The notes below the pieces were generated by a model. The model had not been told where the DNA came from, did not search any database, and saw nothing but the letters and a program-made list of their open reading frames with translations. From CAVXXD01 sp963765625 (GTDB taxonomy: Bacteria; Actinomycetota; Geothermincolia; Geothermincolales; Geothermincolaceae), in NCBI GenBank assembly GCA_963765625.1, contig CAVXXD010000010.1:186001-250000 (forward strand): a stretch of DNA of 64,000 bases, read 5' to 3'. This document shows, one piece after another, positions 26,794 to 35,476 of the stretch. The position numbers were made by a program, and so were the translations under genes. The stretch's first letter is position 1, and every line of letters starts with the position of its first letter.

Positions 26794-28039
26794 ACAGGTG
26801 GAGGCGGCAGAGGATGCCGGGCGAGGGAGCCAGGGACAGGCCGGGCAAGGCCTGCAGCTGAACAACCACTTCGCACGGCTCCGGGCAGGCACAGGACATG
26901 GAGACCGTGGCCTTCTTTCTCGCGCTCACGGCGCGGAGCGCGCGCCGGCTGAGCAGCCGGGTACCGTAAAGGGTGTCCCCGTCGGTGGAGATGGCCCTGG
27001 TGTGCAGAGCGCGCTTTCGCCCCTCCCAGGCGGGGGGCAGCGCCTCCATGTGACATTCCACGCACAGCACGTGCCGTCCCGCCGGGAGGGCCAGGGGCTT
27101 GCTGCTCCAGACGCCGCCGCTCTCCCGCCACCCTGCGTCGCGCAGGGTCACTTGGGTCCTCGCCCCTTTTTCTTCCGCAGCTTTTTCGAAGACGTAGGGG
27201 ATCCACACCCCCCGGCGGACCGAGTCCACCTCCGCGGCCACCCGCCGCTCCGGCCCGCCCCGGCGGGCGAAACCGTGGCGGGTGAACATCTCCGTCCACC
27301 AGTCCTGGGTGGCGATGGAGATGTGGCCATGCAGGGGAAAGCCGTTGCGGTCCTTCTCCAGTGAGCGGAAAGGCCTGAAGTCGCCAATGGGATCGAAGAA
27401 GGAGGGGGTAGAGCCCCCTTCCTTTAAAGCGTGGTCCGGGCCGAAGCGGCTGTCCTCATCGGAGGGGATGGTGGCCAGGACCCAGCGGGAAGAGACCCGC
27501 CAGACCTCGTCCAGGACGGCGTCGAGGCCGGTGGGGGGGACGTGCTCCAGCGTCTCCATCACCAGCAGCAGATCGAAGGAGGAGCCGTCGTACTCCATGC
27601 GCCGGCAGTCTCCCACCTTGAGCCAGGGCCGGACGTCGTCGGGGGCGTTCTCGACGGCATAGGCACTCAGGTCGAAGCCCCACGCCTCCACCCCGGCCGA
27701 CCGCAGGGCGCGCACCTGGAACCCCTTGGCGCAACCGGCGTCCAGCGCCCGCTCCGCGTGAAACAGGTCCCTGGCCAGCCCGGCCACTTCCGCGAAGTCG
27801 CGGATGTCCTCGTAGACGTCGCCGTAGCCGCTCTCCTGCTCGGGATCCTTATGCGCGTCGAAGTAGAATCCGTCGTAGAAAAAATCGCTCTGCATCCGGC
27901 GGTAAGACCACCAGGGCACGCTGGAGCGGGCCCAGTGGGCGAAACGGTTGTTGTGGTAGAAATAAAGGGCCACGTTGGCGGCGTGCCATACCCTGGTGCC
28001 GCCGAGGATGTCTTTGACGCGGGCCTTGATGGTGATCAT
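26792..28039 (-). CDS. Class I SAM-dependent methyltransferase
   Basis: 415 residues. The Rossmann methyltransferase domain shows motif I as LDAGCAKGFQVRALRSAG (about residue 97), then GFDLSAYAVENAP, CRRMEYDGSSFDLLLVMETL (motif II region) and EHVPPTGLDAVLDEVWRV. The last 150 residues form a beta-rich tail (SGGVWSSKPLALPAGRHVLC) that looks like an added carbohydrate- or substrate-binding domain. Such enzymes methylate sugars or formylate/cap glycan chains in polysaccharide clusters (inference). Its ATG at 28039 overlaps the stop of the acyl-CoA synthetase gene by 4 bases. The stop codon falls on the outer edge of inverted repeat A, so the last residues may be element-derived. Confidence 0.85.
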   Translation of the reverse strand: MITIKARVKDILGGTRVWHAANVALYFYHNNRFAHWARSSVPWWSYRRMQSDFFYDGFYFDAHKDPEQESGYGDVYEDIRDFAEVAGLARDLFHAERALDAGCAKGFQVRALRSAGVEAWGFDLSAYAVENAPDDVRPWLKVGDCRRMEYDGSSFDLLLVMETLEHVPPTGLDAVLDEVWRVSSRWVLATIPSDEDSRFGPDHALKEGGSTPSFFDPIGDFRPFRSLEKDRNGFPLHGHISIATQDWWTEMFTRHGFARRGGPERRVAAEVDSVRRGVWIPYVFEKAAEEKGARTQVTLRDAGWRESGGVWSSKPLALPAGRHVLCVECHMEALPPAWEGRKRALHTRAISTDGDTLYGTRLLSRRALRAVSARKKATVSMSCACPEPCEVVVQLQALPGLSLAPSPGILCRLHL

Positions 28040-29478
28040 ACGCCGTACTCTCCAGCCCGGTCCCGCCGGAAGCGGGCATATCTAAGGTATGCATCCAGCA
28101 CCTGCACGCAGGTGTTCAAGTCGGGGTAGATGGGAATGCCCGCGCCGCCCATCAGGGTTGAGAACTCGTCGAAGAAGCGCGTGTCCCCGCAGGACCAGCA
28201 GACCACTGCTTTCCCCGTCTCCTCGATCAGTTCTTTCACTTCGGTGTAAGGGAAGGTCCTCATCCCCTTCGAAGCATAAGGCATCAGGATCATGCCGTCC
28301 ACGCCCGGGTCGCGGATGACCAGCTTGATGGCATTGAAGAAGGCGTCTCTGCCGTGCTCCATCAGCGCCGGCCAGAGGTCCACCGGGTTCTCGGGGGGCA
28401 TCCATGACGGGAAGACCTCTTTCTGCAGGCGCTCCAGGGTCTCCGGGGCCATCTGCGCTATCTCCATCCCGTAATTTGCAGCCAGGTCGATGGTGACCAC
28501 CCCGCCCCCGCCGCTGATGGTCAGCACCGCGAAACGATTACCTTCGGGCGTGGCCAGCTTTACCGGCTCGGGCCGGAGAGAGAAGGCCTTGCCCACGGCC
28601 ATCAACGCCAGGAACTCGTCCACCCTGATCACCCCGGCCTGCTTGAGGGCGGCGTCCGCCACCTTGTCCGAGCCTGCCAGGCTGCGGGTGTGGGAGAAGG
28701 CGGCGCGGGCCGCGACCTCGGTGCGGCCGGACTTGATCATCACCAGGGGCTTACGTGCCGATACCCGGCGGGCGGTTTCGATGAACTCCCTGCCTCTTAC
28801 GATAGACTCCACGTAGAGCACCACCACGTCGGTGGTGTCGTCGTCGCCGAGATACCCGATGACGTCGGTCTCGTCGATGTCCATCTTGTTGCCTATGGAG
28901 CATGCCTTGCTCACCTTGCAATATCCCGAGAGCATGTACTGGAGCATGAAGCCCGCCGCCATCAGGCCGCTCTGGGCGACGATGGCCAGGTTGCCGGGGG
29001 GCATGGTCAGCGCTTCCGGGGGGATAAGCATGAAGGGCGTAAAAAGCATCGGGTCGGTGTTGACCAGGCCGGTGCAGTTGGGGCCCCAGAGACGGATGCC
29101 GTTCTCCTTGCAGATACGGTTCATCTCGTCCTGGATCTCCAGGCCCACCCCGCCGACTTCGGCAAAGCCCCCCGTCTCCACCAGCACCGACTTAACGCCC
29201 CCTTCGGCGCAGTCGCGCAGGACCGCCGGCACCCTGGCCGCCGGCACGAAGACGATCACCAGGTCGGGGACCTCCGGCAGGTCCTTGACGCTGGGATAGC
29301 AGGGCACACCGAGGATCTCGTCGTAGGCCGGGTTGACCGGGAACACCTTGCCGTCATAAGTGTTGAGGAGGTTGTCGACGATGGTGTATCCGCCCTTGCT
29401 GGTGTTGGCCGTGGCCCCGACGAAAGCGACGCTGCGGGGCCTGAAGAATTTATCTACGAATTCCGTTTTGCTCTGCAA
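28036..29478 (-). CDS. ADP-forming acetyl/acyl-CoA synthetase, alpha-type subunit
   Basis: 480 residues. A CoA-binding Rossmann domain (RPRSVAFVGATANTSKGGY) is followed by two succinyl-CoA-ligase-like flavodoxin domains, with LWGPNCTGLVN, IVAQSGLMAAGFM, SIGNKMDIDETDVIGYL and the phospho-His loop AFSHTRSLAGSD. The family (ACD/AcdA, also protein acetyltransferase Pat N-terminal half) interconverts acyl-CoA and acid with ADP and phosphate. The ATP-grasp beta subunit is not fused and not present in the window, so the partner must be elsewhere. It overlaps the methyltransferase by 4 bases. Its place in a glycan region is odd; an acyl-CoA for glycan acylation is one guess. Confidence 0.88.
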   Translation of the reverse strand: MQSKTEFVDKFFRPRSVAFVGATANTSKGGYTIVDNLLNTYDGKVFPVNPAYDEILGVPCYPSVKDLPEVPDLVIVFVPAARVPAVLRDCAEGGVKSVLVETGGFAEVGGVGLEIQDEMNRICKENGIRLWGPNCTGLVNTDPMLFTPFMLIPPEALTMPPGNLAIVAQSGLMAAGFMLQYMLSGYCKVSKACSIGNKMDIDETDVIGYLGDDDTTDVVVLYVESIVRGREFIETARRVSARKPLVMIKSGRTEVAARAAFSHTRSLAGSDKVADAALKQAGVIRVDEFLALMAVGKAFSLRPEPVKLATPEGNRFAVLTISGGGGVVTIDLAANYGMEIAQMAPETLERLQKEVFPSWMPPENPVDLWPALMEHGRDAFFNAIKLVIRDPGVDGMILMPYASKGMRTFPYTEVKELIEETGKAVVCWSCGDTRFFDEFSTLMGGAGIPIYPDLNTCVQVLDAYLRYARFRRDRAGEYGV

Positions 29479-29641
29479 TGCCGCCTCCCTTTGTTCGTAC
29501 CGGCTGCGTATGGGAGGAAAGCCGCCTCGGCGATGGCGACCTTCCGATTGTCCCGGCCGGTCCGCGGCCGATTACAATTACCCGGTACATCCCGGCTCAT
29601 CAGGCTGTGAAAATGATATGCGGAAAGGCGGCAAATTTCAA

Positions 29642-31102
29642 ATGAACAACGGGGTCGCCGAGGACTCGGCGGGACGGAAGACGGTCTGGCGGCTGGACCG
29701 GCGAAGCGTTCTCGTCGCCTCGCTGGCCGTGGCCGGCACTATCATCAACATCCTGGTGGTGGTGTGGATCACCGGCCTGCACGGCGTGGAGGGTCTGGCA
29801 CGCTGGTTCATCCCCTTCCGGGTCTTCCTGGCCACCCTCCTGGTGCTCGGGGCCGCCCTTCCCTTCATCGCCGCCGCCTGGATCCTGCTGCGCCGGACGG
29901 GACCGTCCACCAGCCGGACGGCCCTGCGCCGGGTTCTTCTTATAATATTGGCAGGCCTGCTGGCCCTGGGGATCATCCTGCCCACCGGGCTGTATGCCGG
30001 CATCCGCCTCTGCGGGGCCTGGGACGCGGGGGACAAGCCCCCGGTTCTTCTATTGAGCGATTCCATCGGCCGCTACGGGGTGCCGGACCTCTGCCTTTCT
30101 TTCTGGACGAAGGCCGAAACCGTCAACACCCTGGCCTGGGGCGGGGAAGGCCTCGAGAACACCGTGGAGGAAGCGGCCGGCGTTAAGCAGCACTCCTTCA
30201 TGTTGCGCGACCTGGAGCCGGGCCGCGAGTATCGTTACCGCCTCAACGGCGGTGAGGAAGTGCGCTTCGACACCCCGCCGGCCGAGCCGGATACCCTGGA
30301 TTTCGCGGTGGGCTCCGACCTCCATTTCGGCGGCAACGGCGACCGTGCCGCTATCACCCGTAGTATTCTGACTCAGATGGGCGACCCTTCCCACGGCTAC
30401 GACTACCTCTTCCTCCTGGGGGACCTGGTGCACCTGGGATACTGGGACCCCTCCTGGAAAGAATTCCTCGAGGCCTACCCTTCAGCCTCCCCGGTCATAC
30501 CGTTACGCACGGTCATGGGCAACCACGACGGCATCTTCACCGGTTACGAGAAGTACTTCGACTACCTCTATCCCGACGGGATGGACAACCGCAGCGGCTC
30601 GCGCTTGTGGCAGCGTATCGACGTCAACGGCATCCACCTCATCTTCCTTGACCTGGAGTGGGGCACCGAGAGCTACAACGAGGAGGAGAAGGCCTGGTTC
30701 GAGGAGCAACTGGCCTCCATCCCGCCCGAAGACTGGACGGTGGTAATGCAGCACACCTTCTACTACGTCTCCGATCACTTCGACGACGGCACCCCCTATT
30801 ACGTCAACGTGGACACCCGTGACGCCCTGGTGCCACTGTTCGAGCGCTACGACGTCGACCTGGTGCTCAGCGGGCACAACCACCACCTCGAGCTGTTGTC
30901 ACGCAACGGGGTCACCTACGCCGTCACCGGTGGGATGGGGGGCCAGATGACCGACGTGGACGACTACCGGGCGGGCGAAAGTGTCTGGGTCAACGACACC
31001 GACTTCGGCTACCTCGAGGTCTCCCTCCGGGGCAGCGAGGCGGAACTGACCTTCCGCGACCCCGGCGGCGAGGCGCTGCATTCGGCCGTCATCGACAAAT
31101 AG
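29642..31102 (+). CDS. Membrane-anchored metallophosphoesterase (purple acid phosphatase-like)
   Basis: About 486 residues. The N-terminal third has three hydrophobic segments (for example VLVASLAVAGTIINILVVVW and VLLIILAGLLALGIILPTG). Next is a short Fn3-like domain (LRDLEPGREYRYRLNGGEE), then a calcineurin-like phosphoesterase with all metal motifs: GSDLHFGG, LLGDLVHLG, MGNHDG, QHTFYYV and SGHNHH. The catalytic domain should face outside. Likely substrates are phosphate esters or lipid-linked phosphates at the surface. I start it at the ATG at 29642 (AAAGGCGG 10 bases upstream); an in-frame ATG at 29618 is an alternative. The stop at 31100-31102 lies in inverted repeat B. Confidence 0.86.
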   Translation: MNNGVAEDSAGRKTVWRLDRRSVLVASLAVAGTIINILVVVWITGLHGVEGLARWFIPFRVFLATLLVLGAALPFIAAAWILLRRTGPSTSRTALRRVLLIILAGLLALGIILPTGLYAGIRLCGAWDAGDKPPVLLLSDSIGRYGVPDLCLSFWTKAETVNTLAWGGEGLENTVEEAAGVKQHSFMLRDLEPGREYRYRLNGGEEVRFDTPPAEPDTLDFAVGSDLHFGGNGDRAAITRSILTQMGDPSHGYDYLFLLGDLVHLGYWDPSWKEFLEAYPSASPVIPLRTVMGNHDGIFTGYEKYFDYLYPDGMDNRSGSRLWQRIDVNGIHLIFLDLEWGTESYNEEEKAWFEEQLASIPPEDWTVVMQHTFYYVSDHFDDGTPYYVNVDTRDALVPLFERYDVDLVLSGHNHHLELLSRNGVTYAVTGGMGGQMTDVDDYRAGESVWVNDTDFGYLEVSLRGSEAELTFRDPGGEALHSAVIDK

Positions 31103-31207
31103 GGTCAGGTCTATCGTTTATTATTATCTTCCATAATTTACCAGCAGGTTGAATTCAGGGATTACCAGTATCTGGGAGAAAATAATAAACGATAGACCTG
31201 ACCCTAT
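31099..31207. repeat. REP-like inverted repeat B (27-bp perfect arms)
   Basis: Arms at 31099-31125 and 31181-31207 are perfect inverted repeats (core AGGGTCAGGTCTATCG, then TTTATTATT) around a 55-base spacer. The element overlaps the stop of the phosphoesterase gene and the 3' end of the convergent membrane protein gene. It belongs to the same family as the lone arm at 42173 and is related in its GGGTCAG core to repeat A. Likely a small mobile or REP-type element. Confidence 0.8.
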
Positions 31208-32785
31208 ATTCAGCTTCAGCAGGTAGGCGTAGGCGACACGCTCGAAGGGGTAGGGCGACACCCTCTTATCCTTCTTGACCAGCACGAAATCGGCGGCGGC
31301 CCCGGGGGGCATGCCCGCCAGGCTGAAGGCTTCGTCCAGGTCGTCGTGGTAGGCGATGATCAACAGATAGTCCGCCCCCCTGTCGCGCATCTGCTCCGCG
31401 GCGTTGGCCGGGTCGATGTCCGACGGGTCGAAGCCCTGCCACTCTCCCAGGAAAAGGGCGTCCCTGCCCAGGTAGAAGGAGACCATGGGGCCGGCATCCG
31501 ATACCACCACGGCATCCTCCGGCAGCTCCTCCTTCGCCCATTTCGCCACCTCCCTCACGGCCAGGCCGGCATTGTCGTTCTCGAGGGCCTTGACGTAATG
31601 CTCATGCAGGTCCCGGGCCATGGCGAAGGAGTTGAGTCCGACCGTCGCCGCAGCCGCCAGGGTCACCAGCACCAGCCCCAGCTTGACCACCGCTTTGGCG
31701 TCGATGCGTGAAGCCAGGACCAGCGGCAGGCAGATGGTCAGTGCCGCTCCCAGGCAGAGGGCGGGCACCGCCCCCACCAGGAAGCGCGAAGAGACGAAGT
31801 ACCACAGGCAGTGGAACGATCCCAGCAGGAAGATCCACGGGATGAACAGCACCAGCCAGCGCCGCCAGCGCCGGTTCGCCGCCATCACCACGAACCCCGT
31901 GTACCCCACCACCAGCAGGGCGTAGTTATAGAGCTGGCTGGCGTAGTGGATGGGGGCGAAGTCGGAGAACATCAGGTAGCGCTTGAAGCGCATGGCCATG
32001 GTGAGGCCCTCCCACTCCGGGGGATGGCCCGAGACCTCCTTGCTGTAGGCGGTCTGCAAGGGGTTGCCCAGTACTATCCAGTTGCGCAGGCACCACAGGG
32101 CGAAGGGAAGGATAAAGATGGCCGCGGCGATGAAAAGCTTCCTCCATTCGAATCCTCGCTGGTGCATGCGCCATAGCACCGGCAGCCCCAGGACGGCTAT
32201 CATCACCAGGCCCTCCCAGCGGGTCACCGCGCTCAGGCCACCCGCCGCCGCGCACCCGTACAGCCAGCCGTCGTTACCGTCGCGCCACCACCTCACCAGC
32301 ATGTAGACGCTCAGGCAGATGAGCAAGGTGTAGAGGCCCTCGGACATTGGTAAGGACGCCCAGGTGATGGTCAGGGGTTCCAGCGCGAAAAGGAAAGCCG
32401 CCACCAGCCCCACCGAGCGAAGGCCGAAACAGCGCCGGCCGATGCCGTAGATGGGGAAGACGCAAGCGGAGAAAGCGGCCGCGTTCACCAGCCGGCCGGC
32501 CAGCTCCACGTCTCGCGTGAAAAAAGAAGTGAAGGCGATGGTCAGAGGATAAAGGGGGAGAAACTTGAAGTGGGCCACCCCCCGGATCGAGTAGGTGAAG
32601 TGGCCGGCCAGGTTGCGCCCCAGTGTCAGGTAATAGTAGCTGTCATAGGTGTAGATGTCGGTACGCATGGAGTAACGCCAACGCGCCCAGAAGGCGATAA
32701 CCAGCACCAGCAGCAGTGCCAGGCCGGCCGGGCTTGAAATGAAGCGCCACGGGGCGCTCTTCTCACGGCTGCTTCTCCGCGCCAA
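31124..32785 (-). CDS. Polytopic membrane glycosyltransferase, GT39/ArnT-like
   Basis: 553 residues with about ten hydrophobic segments and a GT-C layout. The first outer loop has TDIYTYDSYYYLTLGRNLAG, where Asp and Tyr residues match the catalytic loop of PMT/ArnT enzymes that use polyprenyl-phosphate sugars; PLTIAFTSFF and SLPMSEGLYTLLI follow as in that group. The C-terminal soluble part contains LPEDAVVVSDAGPMVSFYLG. The last 23 or so residues after LLKLNI are encoded by inverted repeat B, so the original end was probably just after LLKLN. Start: a TTG at 32785 overlaps the upstream gene's end by 23 bases. Confidence 0.82.
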   Translation of the reverse strand: MARRSSREKSAPWRFISSPAGLALLLVLVIAFWARWRYSMRTDIYTYDSYYYLTLGRNLAGHFTYSIRGVAHFKFLPLYPLTIAFTSFFTRDVELAGRLVNAAAFSACVFPIYGIGRRCFGLRSVGLVAAFLFALEPLTITWASLPMSEGLYTLLICLSVYMLVRWWRDGNDGWLYGCAAAGGLSAVTRWEGLVMIAVLGLPVLWRMHQRGFEWRKLFIAAAIFILPFALWCLRNWIVLGNPLQTAYSKEVSGHPPEWEGLTMAMRFKRYLMFSDFAPIHYASQLYNYALLVVGYTGFVVMAANRRWRRWLVLFIPWIFLLGSFHCLWYFVSSRFLVGAVPALCLGAALTICLPLVLASRIDAKAVVKLGLVLVTLAAAATVGLNSFAMARDLHEHYVKALENDNAGLAVREVAKWAKEELPEDAVVVSDAGPMVSFYLGRDALFLGEWQGFDPSDIDPANAAEQMRDRGADYLLIIAYHDDLDEAFSLAGMPPGAAADFVLVKKDKRVSPYPFERVAYAYLLKLNIGSGLSFIIFSQILVIPEFNLLVNYGR

Positions 32786-35384
32786 CCTTCACCTCCCCTA
32801 CGTACATGTCCGTCTCCACAATCTGGCCGAACCAGTCGTAACCCTCGTCAGTCATGCCTATGTAGAGATGGTAGCTGCCAGCCTCGCGAGGCACCCGCAG
32901 CAGCACCGGCATGGTCACCGTCTGGCCGGGGGAGACGTCGCAGGGCAGGGTGAAGCGCTGCTCTTCCCAGACGATCTCGTACCCCTGCTGGAAGCGCATG
33001 GCCAGCCTGACCACCCCGATCTTCTGTGGATCCTCGGAGTCGGCCGGCCACTGGGTCTGGCCGGTGTTGGTCACGTTTATTTCCGTGGCGTAAAGACCGT
33101 CCTGCCCCACCAGGAACAGATTCTCCAGGTTGGCCAGGTCGAGCCGGGCATCCATGGCCGCCTCGGGCGGGTTGGTGCCGGGGATGTCTTCCTCTACGGA
33201 GACGTGGGCGGCGAACTCCCGTCCGTCCATCGCTCCCCCCTCCACGCGGGCGGTTAGCTCCCATTCGCCGGGCGGCGGCGTCTCCGGTATGTCCATGGCC
33301 ACCGTCCAGGTCTCGCCCTTGTCTATAAAGAAGGGGTCGTGGAAATCGATCCGTTGTTCAAGGGACTGGCCGGCGTCACCGGTCCAGTCCAGCACGAGCT
33401 GGTGAAACTCCTCGTCGGTGGAGGCGAAGGGCAGCTCCGTGGGGTTGGTGACCATCAGGCCCAGGTGCCATGCCTGGCCTGCCGGCAGGGCGCTAGGGGT
33501 GGCCAGGGTGGTCTCGAGGTCAGCGGCTTGCGCCGCCCGCCCGGCGTTGACCACGCGGAAGACCTCCTGGTCCCCGAAGGTCTCTACGGACACCAGGCGG
33601 TCCGACAGGGCGGCGAACTGCTCTTCGCAGTACCCGACCCTGTCCTCAGGCACCCACTCCCAGTGCCAGACCACGTAATCTATGTTGAGCGCCTCGAGCA
33701 GGTCGACCGAACGCGGCGAGGGGAAGCCCTGCATCTCGGTCATGGAGCGGCGGTAGCTGAAGGGGAAGTAGCCGCTGTAGCCGTTCATGGTGTCCTTCCA
33801 GTGGACCGTACTCAGATAAATGAGGTAACCTTCTCGTCCGCTGTAGGTGGCGGGGTCCTCGAAGCCGATGGCCACGTCGCGGTCGTAGACATGCACCGCC
33901 AGCAATTCGTCGGTGGGCAGGGATATCATGCGCACGTCGCCCTGTTCGGCCATCCAACGGTAGGCCTGGGGGATGGCGTCTCCCGAGGCCACGCCCACGA
34001 ACGGGAGCTTCCAGACGGCCACTTCCAGGAGCAGGAAGGCGCAGAAAGCCGCCGCCACCAGTTGCCGGGTATCCAGGCGCCAGGCCCGCGTCTTCTTCAC
34101 CCTCCGTATCAGGCGGTCCAGCCCGACCCCGCCGAACACCGCCAGCCCCACCGAGAAGGGGATGAAGAAGCGGGCCGGTACGCGCGTGAATTTGAGCAGG
34201 CCCAGGTTGTAGGGGATGGTATACAGGTAGTTCTCGTGGCCGTGGATCACCGGGCCGAAGGTGAGCAGAAAGGAGATCACCGCCAGCGCCAGGTAGGCGG
34301 CCAGCACCGGCCAGCCGTCCCGGGGCCTCACTGTCGCGCTCTCCACATCAAGCCCCTCCACATCGGGCCTGTCCTCAACCTCCACAACCTCCACAACCTC
34401 CGCTCCTTCTTCTTCAACCGTCCACCCCTCGTAGTCCCGGCGCCGCAGCACCAGCCCCATGGCCGCCAGGAAGAGGATGGACAGGCCGGGGAAGAGTATC
34501 CTCTCCACCCCGCTGTCGGGCAGGTGGATGAAGCGGTTGCCGTTGCCATAGAGCACACTCTGGGGAATGACCGTGAAGTAATCGTGGAGGCGGGCGTTGT
34601 AGAGCAACGTCTCCTCCAGGGGGCGCTGGAAGTCGTCGAAGCGCTTGTGGGTACGAGAGTAAGGCATGGCGAAGGGGAGCACCAACATCACGCAGACCAG
34701 CCCCACCGCCGCCAGTTTCACCAACTTGCCCCAGCCGGTGTGCCGCCAGTCGAGCAGGGTTTTTCCGGCGACCACCAGCACCACGGCCATGGCGGCATAG
34801 ATGGCGTAGTGCCAGCTGGCCAAGGCCTGGGCCAGCAGAAAAACCCCGAAGATGACCAGGTGCCTGGTCCTGCCTTTTTCTAAAAACTTGTGCAGGTACA
34901 GCAGTACGAAGGGGAGGAAGGCGGAAAAACAGATCTGGGCGTGGCCGATCTGGCTGAACTTGTAGGGCACGAAGGCGAAGAAGAGCCCCGCCGCCAGGCC
35001 CGCCCAGCGGTTGCCGGTGAGATAGCGCAGCAACAGGTACATGCCGAAGGCGCTGAAGACGAAGCCGAAGAAGAAGAGGAGGTTGTAGGCGACGAGGGGG
35101 TTGCCGGTGATCCAGTAGGCCGGTGCCGCCAGAATCGCGGTGGAAAACTGGTGTTCCGAGTAGGTTATTACATCGCGCGCCGGGTAGATTATGTTGCCCT
35201 GGAAAAAGCCGCTCGCGGAGGTGACGGAGTGGGCGTCGTGGGCCAGGATCCAGGTGTTGAGCAGGGGGTCGCCGTAATCCGACATCACCCCGTTCCCGGG
35301 GTGGATGGCCAGGGGCCATGTGAAGACGGCCGTCAGGACGATGAAGAACAGCAGCACCAGCGCATATTCCCTGCTCTTCTTCAC
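32763..35384 (-). CDS. Large polytopic membrane protein with outer beta domain, GT-C-like
   Basis: 873 residues. About a dozen hydrophobic segments fill residues 1-480, starting ALVLLFFIVLTAVFTWPLAI; an acidic first loop GVMSDYGDPLLNTWILAH suits a GT-C enzyme. A low-complexity Glu/Val-rich cytoplasmic loop (VEVVEVEDRPDVEGLDVE, about 34330-34430) interrupts the middle. Residues from about 500 are outside: first an ArnT-like soluble part (LEALNIDYVVWHWEW), then two beta-sandwich-like stretches (AWHLGLMVTNPTELPF; YATEINVTNTGQTQWP). I do not recognise a specific enzyme. The start is GTG at 35384 with GGAGGTC 8 bases upstream. Confidence 0.8.
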   Translation of the reverse strand: MKKSREYALVLLFFIVLTAVFTWPLAIHPGNGVMSDYGDPLLNTWILAHDAHSVTSASGFFQGNIIYPARDVITYSEHQFSTAILAAPAYWITGNPLVAYNLLFFFGFVFSAFGMYLLLRYLTGNRWAGLAAGLFFAFVPYKFSQIGHAQICFSAFLPFVLLYLHKFLEKGRTRHLVIFGVFLLAQALASWHYAIYAAMAVVLVVAGKTLLDWRHTGWGKLVKLAAVGLVCVMLVLPFAMPYSRTHKRFDDFQRPLEETLLYNARLHDYFTVIPQSVLYGNGNRFIHLPDSGVERILFPGLSILFLAAMGLVLRRRDYEGWTVEEEGAEVVEVVEVEDRPDVEGLDVESATVRPRDGWPVLAAYLALAVISFLLTFGPVIHGHENYLYTIPYNLGLLKFTRVPARFFIPFSVGLAVFGGVGLDRLIRRVKKTRAWRLDTRQLVAAAFCAFLLLEVAVWKLPFVGVASGDAIPQAYRWMAEQGDVRMISLPTDELLAVHVYDRDVAIGFEDPATYSGREGYLIYLSTVHWKDTMNGYSGYFPFSYRRSMTEMQGFPSPRSVDLLEALNIDYVVWHWEWVPEDRVGYCEEQFAALSDRLVSVETFGDQEVFRVVNAGRAAQAADLETTLATPSALPAGQAWHLGLMVTNPTELPFASTDEEFHQLVLDWTGDAGQSLEQRIDFHDPFFIDKGETWTVAMDIPETPPPGEWELTARVEGGAMDGREFAAHVSVEEDIPGTNPPEAAMDARLDLANLENLFLVGQDGLYATEINVTNTGQTQWPADSEDPQKIGVVRLAMRFQQGYEIVWEEQRFTLPCDVSPGQTVTMPVLLRVPREAGSYHLYIGMTDEGYDWFGQIVETDMYVGEVKVGAEKQP

Positions 35385-35476
35385 CTCGTGTGACCTCCGG
35401 CCTTCAACAATATTTCCATGAATTTATTAGACGCAAGTTTACCATATCCTGTTGCGGACGCTGCCGGCCCCTCTTT

